A stretch of 64,000 nucleotides of DNA from Pyrrhoderma lamaoense (GCA_002794735.1 NBAZ01000001.1:186001-250000); one strand, 5' to 3'; numbered from the stretch's first letter, positions 10,221 through 23,843 are shown. Translations and numbers: made by a program. Notes: generated from the sequence alone by a model not told the origin.

Positions 10221-12607
10221 CTATAACGCCCAGATTTTTATCATCGAGTCCCGTCCACCAGTTGCAAGGTATTTATCCATATAACGCAGCTTCTCCACAG
10301 GCCTTGTGTGTCCGTTAGTCATGAGAGTAGAAAGTTGCATCGTGGTACGGTTATAAACCTATATTTAATCAGGGCAGTTTCAGTATTCTCTCCAGCATAT
10401 TGAAGGAGATAACTGAGGATATAGAACGAACCTTCACGCCATTCTCACCAGTGGCGGCGACAACTTTGCGAGTGTCGAACTGCAACGAAGAGACTCCATA
10501 ATCAAATTTGACTGTTTCAACAATCCCACCTGTACGAATATCCCATATCTAGATTTTTGAGAATTTGATGAGTATATGCTGATAGGGTATCCCTACGTGT
10601 GTGTGATGTACTAACCCTGATTGACTTGTCGAGACTACCACTAACTACATGCAACTGGTCAAATTGTAAGCAAGTCACGGGTGCGGTATGACCCCAAAGG
10701 GTACGATGAGATTGACCAGTTCGCACTGGCAGAAGTAGATGTCGGTCAGTAATGAGATGCCAACATATATAGGGAAAACCTACTATCCCAAAGACGTACT
10801 GCCCCATCTCCACTACCACTCACCAGACCGTATCCCCAGAACTGAACAGCACCAACGAAATCCTGGTAAATATCCCAACTGCCGTCAGAACGAGGGGGAA
10901 TTTGCGCGGGGACATCGCAAACAATTGAAGAAGCTCCCATAACAGATTCAGACAAATTGCCAATAGGAGGATGTGAGATAGCCCATAAAATATCCATTGT
11001 CATTACACACTGCCCTGTTGCTAGATCCCACTGCCTTAGGGTTTTGTCCGATGCACCTGTCACAAGACAGTTTTCCTCGAAGTATAGAGCAGTGACAGCT
11101 TTACTATGTCCTTCCAAGACCCGCGCGCAGGCGTTATCTTCTGAAGGCTCACTGACATTGCCATTTCTAATAGTCGGTGTACTGGTCGCATCCCCCTCCT
11201 CGCTGATGTCCGCCAAGCTGACAATGTCTGTATCGGATTCGCCTACGTGCCGAAGGTCCCAGACACGCACCGCACCATCGTCTCCGCCAGTTAGACAGAC
11301 ATGTTCTTCAACTTGAAGCACACGTACTGAGCCTCTATGCCCACGAAGACGACCTATCTCCTCAATGGAAAGCATATCCCAGACTCGGGGTGACGGATCA
11401 TCATCGTCAGCAACTGCAGATACTAAAGTACCGTAAGGTTCGCTGAAATCAAGTGCTGAAATAGGATTTTGTTGTGAAGAAGCGGGAAGGGAGAGAAATG
11501 CGACACCAGGGGAAGATCGTCATGCTCGAGGGTAAGAAGGCTGGGCCTTTACGCCGTCTAGAACTTTGGTCAATCCTCCTCGATGATGCACGCGATTCTT
11601 CAAATTCCATCCGTTCACGAACTCCTTCAACTAGTGCAAACGCCTTAGATACCAAAGTCAATGAGAGTGAACAGAAATGAGCTCACGTTCATCATCCAAT
11701 TCCAGGTCTTCCTCTTTCAGCTTTAAAAGATCTGCTTCAAGCTTTGCACGAATCGCAGTTAACGCATCTATTTTTGAATTTATCTCCCCAATCTCGTTGT
11801 GCAGCAGCTTACGTCGAACATATATATTCTCCTTGTCAAATTGGATCTCTTTTTGCTGCCTCTGTAGTTCATCTTTCCCCAGAGCTACAGCTGCCCCTAA
11901 GCTCTCGCGAGTGCGACGCCCGCGCCGACCTTTTTGTCGAGCCGTCCTCACTACTACTAAATCATCTTCACTACCACTTTCGTGCTCATGTGATTCCTCT
12001 TCTTCAGTGAGCAGCCCTCGAGCACTCATTCCAAGTTTTTTGAGACCCATATGTGGGGCGTCGACATTACGAGTCTGCCGCCTCCGTGTCTTCCCTCGTT
12101 CAGAACTTGGAATAGTGGCTTGAAAGCCACGAAGTAAACTTATATCCGATGCAACGCCTGTAGGTTCGGGTACATCGACACTTAGCAGCTCTACATTAGC
12201 CTCAGCGACTTGTAAGTCAGTGGACGTGATACGGCGCGAGCCAAGTCCGAACCTCATCGGGGCGCGTCCTAATGTTGCAAAATCTAAGCGTTCACTACTT
12301 AATGCCGCTCTCTGTTTTGAAGAGCTTGAGGCAGCATTGCTAATCATCTTTGGAGTCATTAGTACCGGGGCCACTGTAGCAATGGCAGAAAATTTAATTT
12401 ATTCTTTGGTAGTTTTGAAATGCATAAGCACGCACAGTCCGAAAGAAGCTTTGCAGAATCGCCCTTCCGCCGAAAGGGTGCAAATATTGCTTTCGATACT
12501 GCTTCAAGATGCCCGGTAGCTGAAGAGATCGTCGCCGACGATGGCGTTGCTATTGGTTCCAGGGCATCGCGTGCCTGCGTTCGCCGCCGTGAGCGGGCGT
12601 CGGACAT
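10221..12607 (-). CDS. mdv1: WD40 mitochondrial division adaptor, Mdv1-like (two frame breaks)
   Basis: Six exons (12607-12436, 12373-11687, 11630-10784, 10725-10616, 10548-10432, 10358-10221) give about 690 residues. The N-terminus (MSDARSRRRTQARDAL, KAIFAPFRR, DLAPVLMTPKMISNAA) is the Fis1-binding region of fungal mitochondrial division protein 1. A coiled coil follows (DELQRQQKEIQFDKENIYVR to RAKLEADLLKLKEEDLE). Then comes the conserved linker RKGPAFLPS, a WD40 propeller with DFSEPYGTLVSA, VWDMLSIEEIGRLRGH, CLTGGDDGAVRVWDLR, GASDKTLRQWDL, SGSGDGAVRLWD and SGSLDKSIRIWDIRTG, and an end in DSMIKIWAL. Mdv1 recruits the dynamin Dnm1 to mitochondria. Two single bases are missing close together: near 11525 (after FLPS) and near 11507 (a C run before GVAF). 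Both neighbouring frames encode the expected linker, so an intron there is unlikely. An upstream in-frame ATG exists at 12664. Confidence 0.85.
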
Positions 12608-12798
12608 CCTGTTCAATGGTACAGACGGTTGTCCTAAAGTACCTGGCTCAGGACAGAGTTGCAACGTGACGTATGATCACGCGCCGTTACGGTTTGTTTC
12701 CTTTCTGGGTGTTACTTAGCTTCTATCTCAGTAACTGCTCATTTCCCACGGTGTCATTTTTGTCTCGTTCACGCAGTGTTCTTCCAATTTTTTGTGTC

Positions 12799-13696
<898 letters not shown>

Positions 13697-14273
13697 TTCT
13701 TATAATTTTTATATAAAGAACTTCGGGTGGTGTTGTATGGTACGTCTTCTATTCAAATTTTAGTTCAAAGGGATAGCAACGCGAATTGATTTCGGCCGTC
13801 GGTATCGACGATCATTAAGATAATTGTAGCCTTTTACGAAGACAACATCAAATAAAATCGCACATGGCTTTCACACACATCTTTGACGGTGATCAAGATA
13901 TTCGGAACAGAGCTAAGTGCACACATGCCGCTCAGAGATCGTTAGTAAACAGTTCACGGATCGTTATGACAGAAATGTGTGAGCCACAGATTAATGTAAA
14001 TCGTGGTGTGCAACAAATGTCTCAGAAACAGCAAACGTTTTCCTAATATATCCAATAGCACTAGTGGTTGCACAAGCCACCTACTTAAGTCGCTAAAAGA
14101 GTAACTTGAAGTGTATGATAAATATTGAACCTACTACTTTCTTGGAACGCTTCGCATCCGATTTAACCCCCTAAACTTCTGTATTTGCTTCCATCTTCGA
14201 GAACAAACTTTTTGGCTATAAGCGGATCAACCACCCGTAACCCGTAGATCCTATAAAGATAAACCACTCCATA
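13697..14273. other. Spacer
   Basis: AT-rich flank between two plus-strand genes. A 60-codon open frame at 13864-14046 has no support. Nothing else seen. Confidence 0.5.
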
Positions 14274-15101
14274 ATGTCCGTCCCTCCACCCTCGGACGCT
14301 ATCGACAAAGACCCAACCACCATCGACGCTTGCGAAGAGTCCGATTCTCAGTCTCTCGTCCAGTCAAGGTGCGACGAAGCCATGAACGGACAGTCTTTAC
14401 AGTTCATGCCAACGACTAGAATTCCGTACACATCTCATCTGGCCCTAGATACTACCGAGACTGGCCTTGTACCACCCGGGATCGTCGTCTCAGGGCCTAA
14501 GCTATCCCATGGCTCTTCACAGCAGACCCGCAACCACAGCTCGAGTTCCTCGAACTATGTCAGTTTCCTTGACTACAGCGAGGACGAAAGCAATACCTCA
14601 GAGTCTGATGATGATATCGGCGTCGATGACGCACATTATAACGGCAGCAAACAAGGGTCAGACGTTGACTCCGAACGTTCTTACGATTTCCAGCTTTATC
14701 CCGCCTTACACGTACATTCTCTTCCAAATTTTTTGAAGTCAGTTAAGATGAGTACTCCGTTGCCACACAAATTCAATGTAAGATACATGGCCTCCATCAT
14801 ACAACTCCATTATCAAGAGCTAACGATGATTCGGTATTAACATTTATAGAAGGGTGATAAGGCCTTTGCAAATGTTCCTGAAGAAGGGTGGCGAAATGTA
14901 GAGGTGCAAGACAATGGGCGCCAAGTATACCTTAGAGAGCAGAACACTAAGCAAGGAAACTATGTCCTCGAGTATCATGCGGAATGGAAAAGCGCCAGTG
15001 GTCAAATAGAGAGTGGAAACTTCTGTCCCACACTGGGTAATATCAAGCCCTGTACTAAATTTGTAGAGAATATGATGAAGGACGAGAAGATCACCCTATG
15101 A
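14274..15101 (+). CDS. Acidic/serine-rich hypothetical protein
   Basis: Not recognised. Two exons (14274-14777 and 14850-15101, donor gtaaga, acceptor ttatag, phase 0) encode 251 residues starting MSVPPPSDAIDKDPTTID. The first two thirds look disordered: a Ser/Asn run (NHSSSSSNYVSFLDYSEDE) then an acidic patch (NTSESDDDIGVDD). The C-terminal third appears folded: EEGWRNVEVQDNGRQVYL, then VLEYHAEWKSASGQIESG, NFCPTLGNIKPCTKFVENM and the end MKDEKITL. There is no signal peptide or membrane segment. The intact frame over the splice and the change in composition between exons argue for a real gene. It may be lineage-specific. Confidence 0.6.
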
Positions 15102-15572
15102 CTGTGCTAGGACTCGATTTCCTATGATCTTCAAATGGTCCTCATGAAAGTACAACACTCATTTTTTGTACCACTAGCTTATCTTATATGCACATCTCTC
15201 CCCGCATTGTTGTACCACAGTATTCATAACCCTTTCTTTTCGTCACAAGATCTTTGGGAAACATTCATCTGATATTATTCGCAATATTTCGTGTACCAAC
15301 AAGCACACTGTGTTTTTACTTTTCGTAAAACACAGAATTTTTAAATACCCTATTCAATTTCAACTTTTTTTATGTATTTAATATCATCTTTGACTTTATT
15401 ATGCACATACACACATATATATCCAATACATATTTGTTATACAATTCGAATATTTTTCCCCTATTCTGGATACTATTAGGGTATATACAATTCTTAGTCG
15501 AGATCCCTAGAAGATCAGATCGTACGAGATGACCCGATGAAAATTCAAGCCTTCTAAACGAAGAAACAAAAG
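15102..15572. other. Convergent AT-rich spacer
   Basis: Very AT-rich 3' flank between a plus-strand and a minus-strand gene (TA-rich stretch around 15330-15440). No gene seen. Confidence 0.5.
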
Positions 15573-16935
15573 TTACTGGAGCATATCTTCTTTAAAGAGT
15601 CGTTCACGGAGATTCATCGTCATCGCAGAGTATTTATAAGGGAAATAGAAGAACTAGAAGTGGAGATTATCGTCAGGTTAGAGTGAAGCATTGAAGCATG
15701 ATTAAATGTGCACTTACCGTCTCGAAATGCATCCCAGCATCAACCGAAGTCTTGAGAATAGCTGGGTTACTGCGCTTCGGCTCACCGACGAGACGAACAG
15801 TGCGAGGATCTGAAAGAAAACAGTAATGTCCTATCGACCTAAACCAAGCTTGGGCTGTCGACATTCACACGTATGCTCCGCTTAGTACACATGTCCTAAC
15901 ATAACTCAAGCCAATGAAAAGACATCAACTCACAGTACACCTGGCCACGGAATTTGTCCTCTCCACATAAAACATGCATGCCCCTGTCATAATCGTGAGC
16001 ACCATTAGGTACATATGGGGCGACATGGTTCTCCTTTATCCACACGATCTCCGTATATCCCATTCTCTCACCGTCCCAACTCATGATGAGCGGTAACACA
16101 CCAGAATCAGCAATCAGTTCCGCTATATACGCTTTATGCTTCTCCATACTCCCAGCCTCTCCCCATCCTTTATTCACCCTAGGCTCATTATGCCATCTAT
16201 GAAAAGCCTCCATGTCTCCTTCATCATGAATATCCAACACATGAAAGGACAACATCTTTCCCACCGGCCTACACCAACGCTTATACACTATAGACCCAAG
16301 CGGTGGCTTCGGCGGCCTCAACGGATGCTGAGCAATGACCGCCGCTGTCCGGGTAAAAGTCTGCGTATGTGGAAAAATCGCGTACTCCCTTGCATACCTC
16401 AACCATCCACGCATATTATTCCAAGCCGGACCAGTACCAGCCCCTTGCCAAAACGTTCCCCGATCAACAAAAACCTCTTCGACAACAGCAGGGTCCACGG
16501 CCCTCCTAGCCAACCCGATTCAATCAAGTACGATACAGCATGTGTAGGAAACGTCGGTGAAAATTTCACAGGAATGTATTCTTGAGTTGAGAATAGTGCC
16601 CAGAGACCGTAAATCGCTCCCCATAAATCCGCGTTTTGTAAATCATCAATTTTTGTGCTAACCTCTAGTATGGTATACTTGGGTACTGCATTCCCTTCCT
16701 TCTCAAACTTCGTACCCAGCGCAGAGAGTACCAATCCAGCTGTGCGAGATGTAGGTTGACATGAGAGGATGACGCGTGAGCCGACATGAATATCAAAGGC
16801 ATTAGTAGCTTCTTTTTCCTTATGTATCGGTCGTATGATTACTGGGGTATCATCGGGAAGGAGAAGGAGTTGTTGTTCACCACTGGATAGGATAGCCTGG
16901 ACTTGCTGCAGGCGCCGGTTCGCTTGCTCTGCCAT
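15573..16935 (-). CDS. Siderophore N5-hydroxyornithine acyltransferase-like (SidF/SidL/IucB group)
   Basis: Three exons (16935-15934, 15854-15718, 15653-15573) give about 406 residues. The N-terminal half is variable, then the acyltransferase core follows: GTFWQGAGTGPAWNNMRGW, IAQHPLRPPKPPLGSIVYKR, FHRWHNEPRVNKGWGEAGS, LIMSWDGERMGYTEIVWIKE, HDYDRGMHVLCGEDKFRGQ, FLSDPRTVRLVGEPKRSNP and SVDAGMHFET. These are signatures of the IucB/MbtK/SidF fold, which transfers an acyl group from CoA to N5-hydroxyornithine in hydroxamate siderophore synthesis, usually in peroxisomes or cytosol. One base is missing near 16515 (a GGG run) where LIESG should run into LARRAVDPAVVEE. No siderophore NRPS or ornithine hydroxylase gene is visible in the window, so which siderophore is made cannot be told. 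Confidence 0.9.
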
Positions 16936-17489
16936 GGGTTGTTTTTGATCTCTTACAGCTATAGTGATAGAGATAAAAAAGAGAGATGAGATATCGGAGG
17001 TTTATCTATCTGATTATATTTTATCTCTTGAGATCCGTTCAATACATGCGTTTATTCCGAACTCCAAGCTAATGATTTTCGGCCTTCGCCTCACAACAAC
17101 CGTTATCAATCACAATCACATCAGAGAAAATGGATGGTAGTTGTATTAAAGCAAGCAGAACGGAAAATCAACTGGTCTCTGTTACTACTCGGAGAAATGG
17201 GATGCGGACATAGTCGGAGAAGAAACGACAGGCAAGAATAGCGCGAATCACATTTACGTTGTAAAGCGGACGATTCAAAAAAACGCCATGAAATACTTTC
17301 CAAGATGTTCCTTGTGGAATGCCATTAAAATTTTGATAAAAAATCCGATATTTGAAACAAGAATGACGAATCCGAAAACAAAAAAGGGAAAGAAGAAAAA
17401 TTACTAATAAAGAAAGTTATTATAATCAAAGAGAAAAGACAGACAGTATGATATTAAACAACCAGGAAAATGATGTTACATGATAATCC
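16936..17489. other. Spacer upstream of siderophore acyltransferase
   Basis: Holds the acyltransferase promoter and the 3' end of the acetate transporter gene. I looked for GATA sites of iron regulation but see no convincing cluster. No gene seen. Confidence 0.4.
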
Positions 17490-18703
17490 TTAGTCCCGCT
17501 TGCCAGCCGGAATGGGTGCGAGTGGGAGTAAGAAGAAAGATGATTCACGAGTCAACATATTGGCCGCTCCGCAGTAATAGGCAATAAAAGCAGTGATGAT
17601 ACCGAATCCACCACCAGCCTGGGTTATTTTGACATTGTCGACAAATTTTCCAATCATAAGGAACATGAATGTCATCGTTAGGAAGAAGAAAAGTGTAATG
17701 AGGCCAGCATTCGAACGAAGCGAGGCGATACTGTATGAATTGTGATTAGATTTAAGCCGGAGGAAGGCAAATTCAATTACATACAGCATTATGAACGTGA
17801 ATATAAACCAAACAGCGAGATAGAAGCCAACAGCATGTTCCAACTCCGCCGTATCATCATATGCTGCGAGGATTCCAGAGTTTGGGAGATAGATAATAGC
17901 AAATGAGAGCCAGAAGCCACCGTAGGACGAAAATGCTATGCAATGCTTGTTAGTAACACATTCATATAAGGGGATGACATAACCAGTCGTAAATACGGTC
18001 ACATGCATATGACCCGGGTAAATTCCCGCATGATGACTGAATGTTTTACGAAAATATACGTTCAGAGCGGAACTCACCAGTCGCACCGAGAGTGTTACCA
18101 GCAGCGAACTCCCACATCCCAGCAAGTAGTTGAGCAAGACCGCCAACTCCTAATGCCATACCTACTACGACATTCGGTGTTGTCACACCCCGTGCAGACA
18201 CGTTAATTAGTGATAAAATGAGAGTCGTAGACGCGAAAGATAACAAGCCACTATATGAAAACAAATAATGTCAGTATCAAACTTCAGCACAGATAGAATA
18301 AGGTGGAGTATAATTCAGATGTCAATTTGAAACTAAATAAATTTGATAAATTTGATAATGGGAAGAATGGGTGGCCCGAGAAAATATGAAGAAGGGTGGA
18401 TAAGCGGAGGTAATACGATCAATAGTTATATGATGAATTAGGAGAGGGTTCGAAACATAAATAGATATATCCTAAACTTCTAGTGGAGTATGGGACCTAC
18501 AGGGGTGCTGGGTTAGCGAATTTACGAAGTCCGGCGACTCCTTGGTAAAGTTGTTGTTGCGCTGCACTGGCACCAAGAGTGTAAGGGTAGGCCCCGCCAG
18601 GGTCAGGGCCAACAGGAAACTGTGCTGCGTGTGCACCATTGATGTTGGTGAGTGTGTTGCCAGCGGAGGTCATGCCACTCGCATGTTTCTCGACATCGGC
18701 CAT
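17490..18703 (-). CDS. Acetate/ammonium transporter, AceTr family (Gpr1/Fun34/YaaH, Ato-like)
   Basis: Four exons (18703-18501, 18250-18078, 17935-17785, 17730-17490) encode 255 residues with consistent phases. The start is MADVEKHASGMTS. The family signature NPAPLGL is formed across the first splice, and six membrane helices follow: LLSFASTTLILSLINVSARG, VVVGMALGVGGLAQLLAGMW, SYGGFWLSFAIIYLPNSGI, GFYLAVWFIFTFIMLIASLR, SNAGLITLFFFLTMTFMFL and FGIITAFIAYYCGAANML. The end LLPLAPIPAGKRD is typical. Members carry acetate and related monocarboxylates, or affect ammonium export, at the plasma membrane and are usually induced on non-fermentable carbon. All splice sites are canonical and the frame is intact. 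Confidence 0.95.
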
Positions 18704-21700
18704 TGTTAACTATGATATCCGGTGATTATGGCAGTGACTATACAAGATGAAGAAGACAGCGATGCACACAATGGCAGGTGCGTAACGTTGACGGGAGAGC
18801 TTGGTGGCAGCGGGGGGAGGTGATGGTTGACTTTAAAGGGGAAGAGGGCAAAGAGAGGACCAGTTTTATTTGAGATCCAGATAGAGCATAAGCTCAAATC
18901 CCGAAAACAGCTAAGAGCCCTGAATCAAATGAGCCGAGAGTTTACCGAAGTCTTACCCCACACTTTCGATTAATCCTTTTCCCGAACCGTATACCAATCC
19001 AAGTCGTCTGATTATCTACATTACTGTGATCCATTTCATCCTTCTAGGTTTTGTGTTATTTTCTCTCCTTGTTTTCGCAGCAAAAGAGTATTATCTAGCT
19101 ATCAGTAAGACTATCTGGAATCAGCTCAGCGCATCGTAATTGCATATTATCTGTCAAAAATATCCGGGATCAGCTGAGCTCGTCTAGTGCGGGGGAGAAA
19201 TCCGCCCACAATTGCCCAGAAGATGTCCGGCTACTTCAAATCTCCCTGCTGCTGCCTAGATTGGCAAGACAATATAAAAAACTTCATTTTTCACATCAAA
19301 CTCTATAGTACGCTTTATTCACTACAGCATCACATCCACTCGTCTAGTTTCATTGCGGCCCAGAGATGCTTGAAATCGAGACTTAAACCAGACATACATG
19401 ACAGAAATATGGTCCGGTGTTCGGACGCTTAGTATCCGCTCAAATGACCTGCCCAAGCCTGTCTGAATGGCATGAAATCTGCATCTCAAACATTCTTATA
19501 ACTCTCTTAGAGCTCTTATGAGTGTTACCTAACTCCCAGGCTCAGGGCACGTTTTCTATTGTAGACGTTCTAGGCGCGTCGGCGTAGAATGCAGTGATTG
19601 ATACAAGATCTATACTCGGGCTTGTCTTTCAAATGAGTGCCTCAGTCATCGCATCATCCGAGAATAAATCTCTAGAGCACTTGGTTTTCGTTACCATGCG
19701 TGAAATTACTCGTGTAGTCACTATCTTCTCAAAATCAGGACCCCCTTCAAGCTTTTGCTCGCAGAAATCTGGCGCTTTAATTTTCAAAGTATTTTGAAGC
19801 AACTGACAACTATCATATGACGATATCCTTATAAACAATTCATCCAGCCCCGTAAAGTAGAGCTAGTAACGGGGATAGTCGGAAATGGCGTCTCAAGTAC
19901 GATGTCATCTCGGAAATGATTTATGAGCAACTCTTGGAGACCCCACGATTTACCCCGTGTCAGCCAGTTGTGGGGTAACAAGCTTTTTGTCCCTTTTCTT
20001 ATCTCAATCGTCATGTACTGCAACATGTAAATCATGCTTAGAAGATACATACTAGCATTATTCATCACAAGGTGAGACAAAAACTGTCACTTAGGTTGTG
20101 ACAAGGTAACAAAGCTCCTAATTCTTCGGTTATCATGTTGACTCATGATCTGCTCTAATGAACACACGTAGGCTATGTACTTGCCAACTATTATGCTAGT
20201 CAAAAGTCTAATTCAACCTTTGATGGACGTTTTCTGCCAGTTGTGGCCTTTGAACTCACATGTAACCTACGTGATTCGTAGCTTATCCTGCTTCCCTGTC
20301 ATTCGAAGTCTGTAAAGCCCTGGAACGAGATTACCGCTGGCGGTACCTAAAACGCTACTATGATGCGCGTCCAAGGTCCGAGTCTTTGGTTAGTTGTTCC
20401 TCACAACGATCAGCACTAAGTATCATGCAGATCAACTACCAGAACGCTCAACACCAAGACCAGAACCAAACATATAGCAACAACACCTACTTACGCACTC
20501 GTTTCCCAGGCCACAATCATCCTTATGTCCAAATAAGTGTCGTGTCAACGTGCTCATGCACTCACAACACGCACTCTAAACTTAATAACCTTAACTACCT
20601 TATTCTTCGTCCTTTGATCCGCTAAATTCTTTCGTCCCGTATCCTTAAATCCGCTGCATGGGACCAACGGAGCATCATGAGGGATCGTTTAGTCAACGGG
20701 TATCTGCTATTTTCATACTTGGCAAAGCCGGAACCTAGCTTCTGAGTCAAACCTTCCGAGCTTCTCGATGCCGATATTTCTCGGGGGGTACGCCACGAGG
20801 AAGGTATAAAATTATAATGAAATATGGTAAGCCGAGGAGCTTGAGTATCTATCTCTTACAGAAGACCTCGGACGAAAAAGTAGACCCTGACCTCATCTTA
20901 AATACTGAAATAAGCTCATGAGTCATCTTTCATCTGTGTATACACCATCTTGACACAAATTGTCTCCGAGGTCTTGATATAAAAAGCTGTTACAGTTGAT
21001 GCTCTGCTTAGACCAAACCCTCTGTGTAAGCAAACCTCTGCTTCCACATATACATATCTGTATATGCGGCCATAGAAGGAGAAACCCGAAAAGTATTCCA
21101 CCTTTAAATAACATGAGAATTATATGCAGACTATCTCCGTCCAGAGCGTTACTTACAAGCCGATATTGGCCGCCTGGAAATCGATATCCCCCCTTGTGTT
21201 TATTGAATCAATCTATAGGATCCGATACTTAACTCCTCACTATCACCGGCAGACATCTGATTCTCTCTCGATATCTGTGTTTTCCCAACGGCTACTATGG
21301 TTGTCCTTCATTCTCCCTTACTCTCGGCCGTTCTTCGCATTACCCCTTGTGGTTTTTCGTGGTCCACTCGACTCTTTAATAATAGAGAAGCACCATGATC
21401 ACTAATCACTCAAGGCAAAGACAAGTATGGGACGTAGGCTCAGTAGTCACAAACTTTACTCTGATAACCGCATGTCAAGACCTTATCGTTCACATAGCAC
21501 TTACTCTACTGAAGAAGAGTATGTTCAACTAAACAAGGAATATATGGATACACTAGCCATCTCAATGTGATCATAAGAACTGATCTGGACTTACATCCTC
21601 CAGAGCTTGAAGGGACTGGTCTTGATACATCTTAACTTTGTTCTGTGCTCATACGCGTGAGAATTTTACTGCATATCTATAGACGTATGAATCAATGGAA

Positions 21701-21914
21701 ATCTCATTGCATTATACATCGGTGACTTCCAATCAGTGGTTCAAAGTTGATGATTATCTGCAATGGCCTATTATATGCGTCTTCTGATGAGTAGATAAAA
21801 AAAAGGCGAATCGAGTACGAAAAATATGATATGCTCGGTTTCCCGCTTCGTAAAGAAGCAAGTATTTATCTTTTATTATCAATGGTATGATGCTTTATAT
21901 GTAGTTATCATTAC
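18704..21914. other. Gene-poor region upstream of the paralog array
   Basis: About 3.2 kb without a gene I can support apart from a doubtful remnant at 19629-20080. Two imperfect direct copies of an ATC(T/C)GG(A/G)ATCAGCT(C/G)AGC motif occur near 19110 and 19165. Short open frames on both strands lack motifs. It may be the eroded edge of the tandem array that follows. Confidence 0.45.
19629..20080 (-). other. Possible coding remnant, two overlapping frames
   Basis: Two minus-strand open frames (20080-19829, 83 codons; 19838-19629, 69 codons) overlap by 10 bases in different frames. Each reads as plausible protein: ELLINHFRDDIVLETPF then FPTIPVTSSTLRGWMNCL, and KIKAPDFCEQKLEGGPDFEK then RDLFSDDAMTEALI. 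A single indel would join them to about 150 residues. I recognise no family and see no start or splice site. Confidence 0.2.
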
Positions 21915-22758
21915 CTAAATTTTGTAAGACAAATCGGTCCTAAGTTCAAGCTTTTTGCCGTTGGCAAAGCATGTGGAGGGGGTTTCTTTCAAATATCCCT
22001 GTAGCATCTTTTTCAACGTATCAAGCTCTTCTTCCGCTTTCTCTTTCTCAGTTACACACTTTCCCTTACAGCTCTCCAGAGAGGCTATTTCTCTCACAAG
22101 TTTGTCAATGCAACCTTTTTGGCTAGGAGTCGGTGGCTTGGAGGGTCCTATTTCTCCTCGCTTTTTCTTAAGGCTTGTCCTTTTTCCCGACATAATCATC
22201 TCCAACGTGCTTATATGACCTTTTATATGTAGAAGCCGGAAATCCGACATATTTACCAAAGCCGTAAATATAGCGATCTCAGCGGTTTGTCCAGTATACA
22301 CCTTATTCTTCATCTTCTTGGCTTTACATTTTATAATCTTCCCTGTGTCTGCTCTACACTTGATAATAGGGTTTTTGGCTATATAGAATGATTGATTGAA
22401 AACTATCAGTAAGCAACACAAAGGCGAATGAATTTACATACTCAATGTGGCTGTAGTCTTATCGCTTCTAACGGATATCTGTTTTTGAACGACAGGCTTT
22501 AGTCCAAGTATAGTATAGGGAAAGAAAGCGTTTCTCTCACCTGAAGGACACCATCATACATAATATCATGGAAGTATTCTGAGATAGTCAGTACATCCCC
22601 TATCTACTCGTACTAAATTATTTGCTTGTAGATAACTCACTTTTAGCGGTAATCTCAACCCTGTGTGCACCCCCTAGCAACTCACATGACGAAAGGCCTT
22701 GCTCATATTTCTGTAAGCGATTGGTATCTGAATGCTTTGCAGGGGTTGTGTTTGACAT
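21915..22758 (-). CDS. Tandem orphan family, copy 1 (most divergent)
   Basis: Not a known family to me. Four exons (22758-22641, 22578-22541, 22496-22442, 22378-21915) encode 224 residues. The start MSNTTPAKHSDTNRLQKYEQ is much shorter than in copies 2-4. Exon 2 is exactly 38 bases as in the other copies (YFHDIMYDGVLQ), with the same splice phases 1-0-1. The last exon carries the family core KVYTGQTAEIAIFTALVNMS, matching TWVGETVEVAVYRAL of copy 3. A lysine-rich region and a coiled coil follow (KLVREIASLESCKGKCVTEK to EEELDTLKKMLQGYL). No signal peptide or membrane span. A TA-rich TATATATAAC lies just upstream of the ATG. Sequence divergence with preserved gene structure suggests an old duplicate. 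Confidence 0.6.
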
Positions 22759-23843
22759 TTACTGTTATATATAAGCGCCTAGGACTTCAACGGAAAAAAA
22801 TCCCCAATCGATTCGAATTTGTTGTTTTTCAGGCTTTATATACCTACGCACAAAACAAAGTGAAACCTTAACTCACTCCTCCGGCGCGGAGGGGTGAATC
22901 TTATCTTGAGTGCTTTGCAGTTTACTTTGCATCGAACTTGTCTTTCGTGATTCGTCGAAAAAAAGTTGAATTCAATTGAGAGAAACAATCCTGAGCACCT
23001 TGAAGAGTCCCGGCCAGTAAGTTTGGATTTCACAAGTTGAAGAGAGATTAGATTGCTGGTTAATTGAACTTTGAGCATATTACTTGCTAATTAAACCATG
23101 GGCGTGTGTTATTCCTTACATACGTAGTTCACAATAGTGAGTTGTTTGTACATATATTCATGATACAAAATCGCATTACCCAATAATAATGATCTGAGCA
23201 TAGTCAGAACACTTCCATTGCTACTTCTATAACAGAACGAGTCTCAACATATGGAGAATTATGCAAACAATGACCCCTAAGTCGATATAAGACTTGCATT
23301 TCTATACAGTTTGCATGAAGTAGGTAGTGAAAACAACTCAAATTTTTGAGATCACTACATTGAACTTCGTCAACCCATGGCCATTACAGACGTGTAACTA
23401 TAAGTTCATCTGATGCGTGTATGTGCATCTGCGTATTTGTCTATTTAGAACGTCAATACTAGATATAATCTCATTGGATCATGGTATCATGATCTTCATG
23501 AAAAGTCAATCACAAAGGGACATGCATTCAAGCTATAACCTTAGGTGTAGTTGTTGCAGTTATAAGCTACCAAGACAGTCTATAAAGATAATCTCTGATA
23601 ATAATCTAGACCTGATAGTATATAAAGGTCTTGGCCAGTATTATATTTTCTCCTTTAAGAGGATATGGCAAAACTATATAAATTTCAGCGAGTACACAAA
23701 GGTTTACTTTCTAATTCCAAAGATAAAAAACCTTTGTACTAATAACTGCCTTCTGATCTAGAGTTACATACACCATTAGATGTAACCTTATATTATACGT
23801 TGGTTTGCACTTGTAAGAATTCTCGTTCTACGAAACCTTAGAG
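22759..23843. other. Spacer between array copies 1 and 2
   Basis: AT-rich. The longest open frame (23417-23761 plus, 114 codons) is low-complexity AT-rich translation with no motif. A minus-strand open frame at 23078-22836 could be an unspliced 5' exon of copy 1, but the ATG at 22758 makes it unnecessary. Confidence 0.4.

Noticed and set aside
11490..11560. A 28-base or longer intron in the mdv1-like gene instead of frameshifts
   Set aside because: The putative intron would remove the conserved GPAFLPS...GVAF linker that is plainly encoded once two single bases are restored.
23417..23761. 114-codon plus-strand open frame inside the array
   Set aside because: AT-driven composition, no motif, no splice or start context.
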